Below, in pieces: positions 20,696 through 29,030 of a DNA stretch of 64,000 nucleotides. The notes beneath the pieces were generated by a model that was given only the letters and a program-made list of their open reading frames with translations, ran no database searches and was not told where the DNA came from. Position 1 is the first letter of the stretch, and each line of letters opens with the position of its first letter. This DNA comes from M0108 sp963841065 (lineage in GTDB: Bacteria > Pseudomonadota > Gammaproteobacteria > Chromatiales > Chromatiaceae). The position numbers and the translations under genes are program-made. Location: positions 1 to 64,000 of the forward strand of contig CAWJBI010000033.1 of the NCBI GenBank assembly GCA_963841065.1, written 5' to 3'.

Positions 20696-20920
20696 ATGAA
20701 ATATCGTATATTATACACTGCGATTATCGCCGCGTTAGGATTGAGTGCCTGCGCCGGGCCTCAAGGGCCGGCAGGGGTGCAAGGCGCAACCGGTCAAACT
20801 GGGCGGACCAGCACTGATACCGTGATTGTGTCGCCAAGTAAAACGACCACGGTTGACACCGTTACAACGAAATCGTCGCAACCGACCAAAACCGTAACCA
20901 CCACAAGTCGTAATTACTGA
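20696..20920 (+). CDS. Small lipoprotein with collagen-like Gly-X-Y tract
   Basis: The product is 74 residues. A signal peptide ends in the lipobox LSAC (Cys 18), followed by about five collagen-like triplets (GPQGPAGVQGATGQTG) and a Thr/Ser-rich tail (KTTTVDTVTTKSSQPTKTVT). The mature protein would be a lipid-anchored, extended, low-complexity envelope peptide. GAGA upstream of ATG 20696 can serve as ribosome site. Its function is unknown. Confidence 0.75.
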   Translation: MKYRILYTAIIAALGLSACAGPQGPAGVQGATGQTGRTSTDTVIVSPSKTTTVDTVTTKSSQPTKTVTTTSRNY

Positions 20921-21124
20921 TTGATTAATCAAATTTCACCGATCAGTACCCGCCACGGGTATTGATCGTTGTCACGATTAAAGCCAGGTGCTGGTCGAAT
21001 CTAAACCCAACCGGGGTGGCAGTGGGTCCACTACGCGACGATACAGGGAAATGGAGGACGAACGCTTTCCGTTCCCCAGGGGTTTGCAATTACCGGATTA
21101 GGGGGATGACGAAAACATCCAGCA

Positions 21125-21159
21125 AATCATCCAATCGCGTTGCGACTGGATGATTTTTT
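21125..21159 (+). terminator. Rho-independent terminator
   Basis: AATCATCCAATCGC pairs with GCGACTGGATGATT (one mismatch) and is followed by six T. It probably ends the transcript of the collagen-like lipoprotein gene. Confidence 0.8.
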
Positions 21160-21212
21160 CTATGCGCTCCTGAATGAGGTGCCGGGCTAGCTAGCCCTAC
21201 CCTTCATGACCT

Positions 21213-21464
21213 TTAGTAAGAGTGAATTTGGTTTTTCTGCTGCTGATCGTAGAAATAACCACCCAGGGCGCCGGCCCCCGCGCCAATGAGAGCGCCACTG
21301 CCAGCACTGCCACTCATGGATCCGATAACGGCACCCCCCGCCGCGCCCATGGCTGCTCCCGTGGCAGTCCGGCTACCGGTAGTGGTACCACAGCCGCCAA
21401 GAATCACGGCCGAGGCTAACAGGGGGATACCTAAATGACGAAGTGTTTGATTAAGCGATTTCAT
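21213..21464 (-). CDS. Glycine-zipper lipoprotein (copy 1)
   Basis: The 83-residue product has a signal peptide with lipobox LGGC, then TTTGSRTATGAAMGAAGGAV and IGSMSGSAGSGALIGAGAGA, a glycine-zipper membrane motif (GxxxG repeats), and a short polar tail with DQQQKNQ. Such proteins are inserted into the outer membrane or periplasm and are usually stress-induced. ATG 21464 is preferred to 21479 because AAAGAG precedes it at good spacing. A paralogue lies at 29774-30121. Confidence 0.82.
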   Translation of the reverse strand: MKSLNQTLRHLGIPLLASAVILGGCGTTTGSRTATGAAMGAAGGAVIGSMSGSAGSGALIGAGAGALGGYFYDQQQKNQIHSY

Positions 21465-21558
21465 CTGTAACTCTTTCATGCCTCAATTGCTATCTTCAAG
21501 ACGGGTGGTGAGTCGAGCATTTCCGGGCTGGTGACTCATTTTCAGTGACTAATGTGGC

Positions 21559-22170
21559 TTAGCGGGTGAGATCCGTGATCGCGTCAACAACCAGTCCTGT
21601 CCCGATCGCGATCAGTAGGATGTCACTGGCAATACGCACATAACGATATCCCCTTGGCGGGACGCCAAGCTCGACGACCAACGGCGGCGGTAGGTCATAA
21701 TAGATCACCCCGCGCGGCAAGGGCCGGCCGATCCGCCATTTTTTCGCCTGCCCAGGCGGCATACAGCCGTTTCTCTTCTTGACGAGTCCCGGCGGACAGT
21801 AGCCCCGGTCAAATTCGTGGTGGTAGTAATCCCGGGCAATGGTACCTTGGTGGTCCCTGAAATGGCTGCTGGGCGGAAGCGGTCGGCCGTGGCGATCATC
21901 GTTGGGATAATCAGGGGCTGGTTTGCGGTTGACGCCATGCTCCTGGGGATGGGGGGTGATACCCTGAACCTTTTTATCATTTCGTCCCTTGCCATTCCCA
22001 GGGCGATGTTTGTCTTCCTCGCCATGGCCCAACCCAGGGTGTGCGTTATTGCCTCCTCCCTTGTCACCCTCTGCCCAGCCAGGCTTATCGGCTTGAACTG
22101 GAGTACCGACCAAGGTTCCAATCAGGAAGGAGGCCAGAAGGCTCCCAATAAGTGCTGATTTCCGTTTCAT
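21559..22170 (-). CDS. CigR/RcnB-family exported protein
   Basis: The 203-residue product has a signal peptide (IGSLLASFLIGTLVGTPVQA), a long Gly/His/Lys-rich region (HPGLGHGEEDKHRPGNGKGR), then the family core CPPGLVKKRNGCMPPGQAKK W and LPRGVIYYDLPPPLVVELG, ending in a hydrophobic segment DILLIAIGTGLVVDAI. This matches the CigR/RcnB group: RcnB is a periplasmic nickel/cobalt homeostasis protein and CigR an anti-virulence regulator. The precise role here is unknown. Confidence 0.82.
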   Translation of the reverse strand: MKRKSALIGSLLASFLIGTLVGTPVQADKPGWAEGDKGGGNNAHPGLGHGEEDKHRPGNGKGRNDKKVQGITPHPQEHGVNRKPAPDYPNDDRHGRPLPPSSHFRDHQGTIARDYYHHEFDRGYCPPGLVKKRNGCMPPGQAKKWRIGRPLPRGVIYYDLPPPLVVELGVPPRGYRYVRIASDILLIAIGTGLVVDAITDLTR

Positions 22171-22240
22171 GCATTTCTCCCATATACCATTTTAAACGAA
22201 CTATGTTTACATCCATCCTAAAATATGGATTGACTATCCG

Positions 22241-22468
22241 TCACTGACGGCGGATACCCATGGGCACAACGAGCAGCAATATGCCACCCGCAATCGCCGC
22301 CGCGCCAGCCCAAACCGGGATATTGACCGTCTCCCGTTCACTGACCGTGAGTTCGAGTGGTCCAATCTTCGCTTCTTGGGTCTCCTTGGGATAGCTGAAG
22401 CCGCCATAGATCAGAGCCAGGGCTCCCGCGATAATCAGTGCCACGGCGACCAATTTTATTGCGTTCAT
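22241..22468 (-). CDS. Small membrane protein with two transmembrane helices
   Basis: The 75-residue product has one N-terminal (LVAVALIIAGALALIYGGF) and one C-terminal (VWAGAAAIAGGILLLVVPM) helix separated by a polar segment with KIGPLELTVSERETV. ATG 22468 has CGGAGAGAG upstream. Similar short proteins are common near CsbD, BON and DUF3309 genes in proteobacteria. No biochemical function is known. Confidence 0.75.
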   Translation of the reverse strand: MNAIKLVAVALIIAGALALIYGGFSYPKETQEAKIGPLELTVSERETVNIPVWAGAAAIAGGILLLVVPMGIRRQ

Positions 22469-22572
22469 CTTCTCTCTCCGTTGTAGTGAATTACGAACCG
22501 GTGTTACCACCCTTCAAGCCTCCGATCGACAAGGGTTCCTCATTCCCTGGTCTTGGCGGTAAAGGTGTGGCG

Positions 22573-23646
22573 TTATCCCCGGGCGAGCAGATTGCGTAGA
22601 TCGATGACCGCCGCATTGGCCCGGGAGATGTAGGAAGCCATCACGAGGGAGTGATTCGCTATGGGCCCAAATCCGGTGCCGTTCATGATCGCCGGGCTCA
22701 AGATCATGTTCTGAGTATTTTCCAGTTCGCGGATGATCTGCTTGACGGACACGATAGCGTTTTTGTCCTTCAGGACGGGGGCAAAGTCCACCTCAAGGGC
22801 TTCCAGGCTCTGGAGGAGTGCCCAGGTATAACCGCGGGCCTCGAAGAAGACGTCATCGATCTGGAGCCATGGGGTCTTGGTCAGGGACTCGGCGGGTACG
22901 GGTTTGGATTGACGCGCATTCGGGTCCCCCGCCAGGGCCGTATCGAGATGGGCCTGGCCGACGGCGTAGGACAGACGCTGGGCCAGACTGCCCAGACGCT
23001 TCTCAACCACCTGCAGATAGGCACTCAGATTATCCGCGCGGGCAAAGAATTGACCGTCATCCTGGTTCTCGTCGTAAAGTCGCCCCATAAAGGCCTTTAG
23101 AAGAGCGACTCCATCCCGATATTCCGACTCCGTCGAGGGCAAGATCCAGGAATTGGATTCATAATTGAATTTGGGTTCCGCCAATTGGAGGTCGGCATCC
23201 TCCACCGATTGCGATTGGGAACGCGCGAAGTCGTTACGCAAGGCGCTGGTCAAGTCCCTCAGTTCCGTCAGGGCGCCGAACTCCCAGTTGGGGATGTTAT
23301 CCAGATAAACGCCGGGTGGGCCAATATCATTGGTCAGGTAGCCGCCTGACTTATTGAGCAGGGTCTCGGCGATGCCGATGGCCGTCGCTACGGTAAAGGT
23401 ACCCGGCACCAGCTTGGCCGGGTCATTATTGACCAAGGCCAGCGTCTTTTCTTTCACGTCAAAGGGTCCGGGTGAAGTGGACCAGACCATACCCAGGACC
23501 ACCACGATCCCGAGATAGGTCACCAGGAACAGACCGGCCGTCCACCACAGGCCCTTCTCCTTCCAAGTGCTGGGGCGGTATGCCGTGGCAACCTTTGCCA
23601 CCGTCGCGGTCAACCGAGGCGCTCTCGATGTGATTCCGTCGTACAT
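22573..23646 (-). CDS. DUF2333 family protein
   Basis: The product is 357 residues with one transmembrane helix near the N-terminus (LWWTAGLFLVTYLGIVVVLG) and a large soluble domain. Typical DUF2333 stretches are NKSGGYLTNDIGPPGVYLDN and IPNWEFGALTELRD, then QIDDVFFEARGYTWALLQSL. ATG 23646 is chosen because GAGGAAA lies 6 nt upstream; an earlier TTG at 23664 would put that site inside the gene. The soluble part should face the periplasm. The function is unknown. Confidence 0.85.
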   Translation of the reverse strand: MYDGITSRAPRLTATVAKVATAYRPSTWKEKGLWWTAGLFLVTYLGIVVVLGMVWSTSPGPFDVKEKTLALVNNDPAKLVPGTFTVATAIGIAETLLNKSGGYLTNDIGPPGVYLDNIPNWEFGALTELRDLTSALRNDFARSQSQSVEDADLQLAEPKFNYESNSWILPSTESEYRDGVALLKAFMGRLYDENQDDGQFFARADNLSAYLQVVEKRLGSLAQRLSYAVGQAHLDTALAGDPNARQSKPVPAESLTKTPWLQIDDVFFEARGYTWALLQSLEALEVDFAPVLKDKNAIVSVKQIIRELENTQNMILSPAIMNGTGFGPIANHSLVMASYISRANAAVIDLRNLLARG

Positions 23647-23704
23647 TGCGGTTTCCTCACTCAAAGATGTGGTGGATTCACGCCAACAGCGCCGCGGCGT
23701 GACC

Positions 23705-24148
23705 CTACTTGGCGGGCTTAACGACCAGGTTGTTCTCCACGGATGTAACCCCCTTTACGCCGCGGGCGATCTCTATGCCGCGGTCAATACTTTTCTGAGA
23801 CTCGACGACACCACTTAGCGCCACCACCCCGTTAGTCGTGGTGACATGAATTTCCATGCTCTTGAGTGTCGAGTCGGCCAGGAAGCCGGCTTTGATCTGA
23901 GTCGTGATCGCCGCATCATTCATATAGACGCCCGTGGCTTCGGCCTTATTGCCAACGGCCGCCTTGGCCGTGTCAATCTTGGTCGAAGCCTTATCGCCCG
24001 CTTTCTCGATCGCCTCTCCCGATCGGGCCGCGGCTTGATCGATCTTTTTCCCCGCTTGCTCCGCGCCACCCTCCCTCTCACAACCCACCGCACCGATAAT
24101 CAAGGCCAGTGACGCCATGATCAGACCTACTTTAGTTGCAATGCTCAT
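23705..24148 (-). CDS. BON-domain lipoprotein (OsmY-like)
   Basis: The product is 147 residues: a lipoprotein signal ending near IIGAVGC, an alanine/lysine helix-forming linker (KKIDQAAARSGEAIEKAGDK), and one BON domain (AAITTQIKAGFLADSTLKSM, then VALSGVVESQKSIDRGIEIA, then VKGVTSVENNLVV). BON proteins such as OsmY bind phospholipid or stabilise the envelope under osmotic stress. It lies in a run of stress-type small genes on the same strand. Confidence 0.87.
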   Translation of the reverse strand: MSIATKVGLIMASLALIIGAVGCEREGGAEQAGKKIDQAAARSGEAIEKAGDKASTKIDTAKAAVGNKAEATGVYMNDAAITTQIKAGFLADSTLKSMEIHVTTTNGVVALSGVVESQKSIDRGIEIARGVKGVTSVENNLVVKPAK

Positions 24149-24161
24149 TCACAATTTCCGC

Positions 24162-24320
24162 TTAAAGCCGGCCCATGAGGACCAGGATGAGTAGGATGAT
24201 GACTACCGCCCCTATGGCACCGCTGGGGCCATAGCCCCAGGATCGGCTATGAGGCCAAGTTGGTAGTATCCCTAAGAGTATTAGGACCAGGATGACGAGA
24301 AGTATGGTACCTAGTGACAT
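24162..24320 (-). CDS. DUF3309 family small membrane protein
   Basis: The 52-residue product begins MSLGTILLVILVLILLGILP, the defining start of DUF3309, followed by WPHSRSWGYGPSGAIGAVV and a second helix. ATG 24320 has GGAGAAAAATC upstream. It lies 13 bp from the BON gene and is probably co-transcribed with it. Confidence 0.87.
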   Translation of the reverse strand: MSLGTILLVILVLILLGILPTWPHSRSWGYGPSGAIGAVVIILLILVLMGRL

Positions 24321-24434
24321 GATTTTTCTCCGGTTGCGGTTTAACCTCGGTTCCCGGCCTTCCACCGGGACAACGGGGCCTGGGCCCGGGCCTCACCATG
24401 ATATGAGGACATACCCGACCCATGATGATCCACC

Positions 24435-24662
24435 TCAAGAATGGCTGGACTCCCAGTCCTTGACCTCGTGGCCCTTCTCCCATTCCTTGACCTGCTCTTC
24501 GGCCGCCTCCTGCAGAATCCCATACTTGGTCTGAATTAAGCCGACAAGCGCATCGCGTTCGCCAGCGATCTGGGTAAGCTCATCGTCGGTCAGGTCACCC
24601 CACTTCGCCTTGGCTTTCCCCATGAATTGCTTCCAGTTTCCCTTCGCTTGATTCCAGTTCAT
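24435..24662 (-). CDS. CsbD-family general stress protein
   Basis: The 75-residue product begins MNWNQAKGNWKQFMGKAKAK and continues WGDLTDDELTQIAGERDALV, the diagnostic CsbD sequence. It is a small, hydrophilic, helical cytosolic protein; CsbD is a sigma-B-dependent stress protein in Bacillus and is common in stress islands of proteobacteria. ATG 24662 is preferred to 24674 by homology. Confidence 0.92.
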   Translation of the reverse strand: MNWNQAKGNWKQFMGKAKAKWGDLTDDELTQIAGERDALVGLIQTKYGILQEAAEEQVKEWEKGHEVKDWESSHS

Positions 24663-25225
24663 CTTTATCACCATTTTGATCGGGTTGGTTGTCGCAAGAT
24701 CCCGTGGTATGGAGGTCCTTCTGGTCGGCCGCGCGGGCCGCCGGGGATCCTGTTCCCGGGTGGGAAAGGTCCTTCGCTTCGTCCCGCTCTTACACCTGAC
24801 TCATGGCGATATTGCAGGAGAGCGGAATGACGAAGATCAAATAACGACCGGTCTCACCACTTGCCATTTCCTTTGGCATACTTGAACTATAGAGGCGATT
24901 TACGAGTACTTCGGTGCCCTAGAGTACATAGCGCGGGATAATTTCGGCCGAGAGGCTTAAAGGGAGTGCCAGGTGGGCATGGCGGCCATAACTCGTGCCC
25001 AGTAACCCGAGTTTTCGGAAGGTAGCGCGCGGTAATATCTCCGCGCCGCATGGAGAGGCGTATCAAGCGGTCAGGCGGAGAGATCCGGTGTTGATCACTG
25101 TAAGGCTTGGGATCCCGGAATGCTGAACCCGGGGGAGACAGGCGGAATCGCGCTAGGTGTCTTGCCTAGTTTAATCAGGGATTAATCCATCGTGGCACTG
25201 GCAAGTGGCGCCAAACATCCTTGGT
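24663..25225. other. Intergenic stretch between CsbD and Crp/Fnr copy 2
   Basis: About 560 bp with no convincing coding frame. It should hold the promoter of the minus-strand stress genes, but no clear consensus promoter stood out. Confidence 0.45.
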
Positions 25226-25942
25226 TCAGACCCAGTGCAAGAGCCGATCCGTTTCATGCTTGACGACCTTGTAACACTCACAGGTCAGCCCTTCGAGTTT
25301 GGGTCGATCCAGTACCGTAATGTGGCCCCGGTGGTATTCAATCACGCCCTGCCTTTGCAACCGGCCAGCGGCCTCCGTGACCCCCTCGCGGCGCACGCCC
25401 AGCATGTTGGCGATCAGCTCCTGGGTCATGATCAGATGATCGCCCGACAGCCGATCCAGGGACAACAAGAGCCACCGGCACAACTGTTGATCGATGGAGT
25501 GGTGGCGGTTGCAGACCGCGGTTTGGGCCATTTGGGTGATCAAGGCCTGGGTGTAGCGCAACATGAGCATGAGCAATTCGCCGTGGCGGTTCACCTCGTC
25601 CTTGAAGCGTTTCCCCGGGAGCCGGTAGGCGAAACCAGCGCTCTGCACAATGGTGCGACCGGTAGTGCTTTCGCCGCCCATGAAGAGGGCGAGGCCAACC
25701 AGGCCCTCGTTCCCTACCACGGCAATCTCGGCGGAGGCGCCACTTTCCATTACATAAAGCAGGGAGATGATGGCGTCGGTCGGAAAATAGACGTGGCGCA
25801 TGGTAACGCCAGACTCATAGAGAACCCGGCCAAGGGGCATCTCCGCCAGTTCGAGAAAGGGGTAAACACGCTCTTGAACCTCCTTCGGCAAGGCCGCCAG
25901 GAGGTGGTTTTGTTGGGGCGAGGGCTGGGGCGTTTCTGACAT
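25226..25942 (-). CDS. Crp/Fnr-family transcriptional regulator (copy 2)
   Basis: The 238-residue protein has the same layout as copy 1: sensor barrel (VYFPTDAIISLLYVMESGAS), dimer helix (GELLMLMLRYTQALITQMAQ) and winged helix (LIANMLGVRREGVTEAAGRL). The start at ATG 25942 (MSETPQP) aligns with copy 1. The pair are inverted repeats about 5 kb apart enclosing the CsbD/BON/CigR block. An FNR-type cysteine set is not present. Confidence 0.9.
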   Translation of the reverse strand: MSETPQPSPQQNHLLAALPKEVQERVYPFLELAEMPLGRVLYESGVTMRHVYFPTDAIISLLYVMESGASAEIAVVGNEGLVGLALFMGGESTTGRTIVQSAGFAYRLPGKRFKDEVNRHGELLMLMLRYTQALITQMAQTAVCNRHHSIDQQLCRWLLLSLDRLSGDHLIMTQELIANMLGVRREGVTEAAGRLQRQGVIEYHRGHITVLDRPKLEGLTCECYKVVKHETDRLLHWV

Positions 25943-26271
25943 CTCGGCGACCATGTAACCAACAGGTGAGGTAACTAATCTTGTAGTATAGCCCCCGGCA
26001 CCGTTTGTGTGATAGCGCACAGAAAAGGTCTGTTCCACGCTTGGGATTGGCAACAGCAGTGGCCGCCGGCGGGCTCGGCACCATTCCGCCCCGCAGCATG
26101 GCACCGATGCCCCCGTGTGAATGTTTTCGCAAGCCAAGGGCATCATGATCTCCTTGCTGCCTGGGTATCTCCGTACGGTATCCCACATAAGGCGGTGCCA
26201 TGCTGGCTTCAGGCGCCATGGAGGCTCCCCAGAAGCACGGAGTCCCATTCGATTAGTGAAAATCCTGGGTC

Positions 26272-27453
26272 GTGACTAAGGCTGAAAATAGGCATTTTAT
26301 GACTTGCAAAGGCATAACCGCAACGACATTAGCAAGGCTTATAGCTACCGTCATGGCTATTGGCGGGGTTAGGGCAAATGCCAGGAACCACGAATTCGTT
26401 CCAGAGCCGAAAAGGACATTAGTTCCGATCTTGGCAAGCGGGAAGGCATTCTGTTTTGATACGATTATCGGACCACAGGCCCCATCTTGTGCGGTAACAA
26501 ACAGCGCAAATTTTACCCGTGACCTTGAAGAAGCGTTAAAAAACAATAAGTCCAATATTGACCACCGGATGAACAATTCATTAATTATGGACAAATGGGA
26601 CCGAATTGCACGCGAGGTTTTCAACTACAATAGTTATGACGAATTTATCGAATTTGGGTTAAAAAACACCACCTTTTTTGGTCAGGCCCTTCTTAAAATA
26701 AATGACGCGATGATCGAAATTCTTAATAAAGTCGAGGAAGATTTAATCAATAGCCAAGGACCTGAATACAAAGCACCCTTTGTGAATAGCACGCTAAGGG
26801 AAAAATCTGGAATGCACGGATGGGGAATGGCCATTGATTTCGATGTCGGAATAAATCCTTACGTCCTCAACGAAAAATCCGAAGAGGAGTTAGATAAGGA
26901 TCTTATTGGCGCATATGACAATATTGCCAGGTTAATGCTTGGCAAGAATGAATCGGATTTAAGAAAACTTAAAAGCGGAAGATCGGCATTTGGGGATGGA
27001 TCAATCGGGGATATCCATGATATTCTACAAGAAGAAAGTGACGCAATGAGGAAATATTTTTCATTAATGAAAGATGACAAGGCTTTCCAGGAATTTATCA
27101 GGACAGATTGGGCCCTCAACAATCCCGAGAATAAAATTCCGGATATTGAAAGGATCAAGGCGCAAATGGAAAAGGATTATATAATGCTTGGCGGGAAATC
27201 CGGCACTGGAAACGCTTGGCGAGCAGAGGTAAAAGAAGATCGCCCTTTTGCTCCCAACAGCATGAGAGGAAAAGGCGATCCGGCAACGGGATTTTTGAAT
27301 CTCAGGAAAGAATTCGTAGAGGCCATGACCGACAGGGGTTTCGCATGGGGCGCTATCGATATATCGGGAGAGCCCGGGGATATCCAACACTTTGATTTGC
27401 GGTTACAGGGGGTCGGGGCAAGAGTTTACAATTTGCTTTTGAAATACAAATAG
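26272..27453 (+). CDS. M15 (VanY-like) peptidase-domain protein, AT-rich
   Basis: The protein has about 390 residues. Near residue 180 it has SGMHGWGMAIDFD and near the C-terminus GDIQHFDLR, resembling the zinc ligands of M15 D,D-carboxypeptidases (HxxxxxxD and HxD/HF). A hydrophobic stretch (LARLIATVMAIGGV) near the N-terminus could be a signal sequence if ATG 26299 is the start. GTG 26272 is the longer alternative. Base composition is clearly more AT-rich than in all neighbours, with many AAA, ATT and AAT codons, which suggests horizontal transfer. Similar M15 domains occur in toxins of contractile injection systems, but nothing nearby supports that role. Confidence 0.6.
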   Translation: MTKAENRHFMTCKGITATTLARLIATVMAIGGVRANARNHEFVPEPKRTLVPILASGKAFCFDTIIGPQAPSCAVTNSANFTRDLEEALKNNKSNIDHRMNNSLIMDKWDRIAREVFNYNSYDEFIEFGLKNTTFFGQALLKINDAMIEILNKVEEDLINSQGPEYKAPFVNSTLREKSGMHGWGMAIDFDVGINPYVLNEKSEEELDKDLIGAYDNIARLMLGKNESDLRKLKSGRSAFGDGSIGDIHDILQEESDAMRKYFSLMKDDKAFQEFIRTDWALNNPENKIPDIERIKAQMEKDYIMLGGKSGTGNAWRAEVKEDRPFAPNSMRGKGDPATGFLNLRKEFVEAMTDRGFAWGAIDISGEPGDIQHFDLRLQGVGARVYNLLLKYK

Positions 27454-27502
27454 CGAGTTGTTTGTAAACAGGATTGCTTTACAACATGCCGGTACCTCCG
27501 TT

Positions 27503-28585
27503 TCAACGGAGATTGATCGTCGTCGGCTCATCCCCCAGCCAGCCGACCAGAAGTTTATAGCCCAGTACCAGCACCACGGCGCCAATAAAGAGCCCGACGA
27601 TGCCGGAACTCAAGAAACCACCGATAGTGCCGACGAAGATCACGGCCATGGGGACATCCATGCCGCGGCCCAGCAAGATCGGCCTAAGGATGTTGTCGAT
27701 GGTACCGACGACGAGGCTCCAGACGAGGAGGAGCACAAAGGTGGTCGTACCCGCATTGAAGAATACATAGATGAGGATCGGGACCGACACCAGAAAGATG
27801 CCGACCTGTGCGGTACTCAGCAATAGCGCCAGTAAGGTCCAGATTCCGGCTGCCGGCACCCCAGCCGCAAGCCATCCCAGGCCGGCCAGGAGCGACTGGA
27901 TCAAGGCTACGCCCAGGATGCCGCGGGTAACGCTGTGTACCGTAGCCCTGGTGAGTTCGGTGAACTCGATCCCGCGATCACCCGCCAGCCGATGGGCGAT
28001 GATGACCGTTGCCCGCCGTGTCTCGTTCTCATGGGCGAGCAACACCCCGGCGATGGCGATGGCAATGAAGAATTGCAGGATGCCTATCCCCGCCCCGGCC
28101 GCCGCCCCAACCAACCAACTCAAGGCCACCTTGACTTGAGGAGCGACCTGCAGCAGGGCCTCCTTCAGGTTGTACGAGGCATGAGTCCAAAGTTCATGGC
28201 TATAGGACCCCACCAGGGGCAGTCCCTTGACCCATTCGGGGGGAGGCGGAACATCCCGTGCGCCTGCCTCAAAGGCGTGCAGCAGCCCCTCCCCGCCCTC
28301 CATGACCGAACCACTGAGCAGGAGCACCGGGATCAGTATAACCGCGAAGGTAATCAGGGAGGTCAGGGTCGCGGCCAGTACAGACCTGTCGCCCAAGGCC
28401 TTCAGCAGGCGTTGATAGAGGGGATAAAGACCGATAGCGATGATCAAACCCCACAGGCCTGGCACGATAAAGTGTCGCACGATATCGAAGCACAAGGCCG
28501 CCAGGATGATGATCAGAGCGATACGGATGAATATCTCGATGGCCCGGTCCGTGACATGACGGTCCGCTTGCGTCTCTACGGCCAT
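27503..28585 (-). CDS. AI-2E (PerM) family transporter
   Basis: The 360-residue polytopic membrane protein has about eight hydrophobic segments. The family features LWGLIIAIGLYPLYQRLLKA near the N-terminus, the long extracytoplasmic loop, the helix GILGVALIQSLLAGLGWLAA and the C-terminal TIDNILRPILLGRGMDVPMA are all present. The AI-2E family includes the autoinducer-2 exporter TqsA and sodium/proton antiporters; the substrate cannot be told from sequence. It is convergent with the M15-like gene. Confidence 0.9.
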   Translation of the reverse strand: MAVETQADRHVTDRAIEIFIRIALIIILAALCFDIVRHFIVPGLWGLIIAIGLYPLYQRLLKALGDRSVLAATLTSLITFAVILIPVLLLSGSVMEGGEGLLHAFEAGARDVPPPPEWVKGLPLVGSYSHELWTHASYNLKEALLQVAPQVKVALSWLVGAAAGAGIGILQFFIAIAIAGVLLAHENETRRATVIIAHRLAGDRGIEFTELTRATVHSVTRGILGVALIQSLLAGLGWLAAGVPAAGIWTLLALLLSTAQVGIFLVSVPILIYVFFNAGTTTFVLLLVWSLVVGTIDNILRPILLGRGMDVPMAVIFVGTIGGFLSSGIVGLFIGAVVLVLGYKLLVGWLGDEPTTINLR

Positions 28586-29030
28586 GGGAATGGGGCCTCC
28601 CTTCGGTGGGGTATTAAATATCAGATATTAGACCGCCTTGCCTCATTTGCAATGTTTGCCAGCGCACACAAGGAGCATAGAATTGCAACCGGAAGGCTAT
28701 TGCGCTACTCAACATAACCCGACCCTGGCCCGTCTACAACAAGTTCATTGATTATCAAGTTATTACGAGCCTGATGACATCCTTTGTTCGGTTTATGTTG
28801 TTTATGGATTCCCATTAGGGACATATCCTCAATTCCCATACTTCCGTGTGCCAGCATACAGACGGACCAGGCCACTCGTCAATAAAATATCAACAGGGTT
28901 ACGATATACCATTACCCCTTGGGTTCATGGCGAATATGAATCGTTTCGTGACACCGAGCGCATGGGCGCCATTTGTTGAAATGCAATTAGGCACCCAACT
29001 GATTTTTACCATTACAAACAGGAGTTTCAC
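28586..29030. other. Intergenic, AT-richer stretch
   Basis: About 445 bp between divergent genes hold no convincing gene. The palindrome TTGATTATCAA lies at 28749-28759, but its half-sites are too close for a standard FNR box. Confidence 0.4.

Noticed and set aside
20919..20934. TTGATTAATCAA palindrome after the collagen-like lipoprotein gene, considered as an FNR/CRP box
   Set aside because: The half-sites have a 2-bp spacer rather than the 4 bp of an FNR site, and it lies downstream of the gene.
25205..25939. A 244-codon plus-strand frame opposite Crp/Fnr copy 2
   Set aside because: It is the exact antisense of a well-conserved regulator and has a mirror-image counterpart opposite copy 1, so it only reflects the paralogue pair.
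28749..28759. TTGATTATCAA as a regulator site for the AI-2E transporter or the cysteine-repeat gene
   Set aside because: The spacing is wrong for FNR or CRP and there is no second copy to support it.
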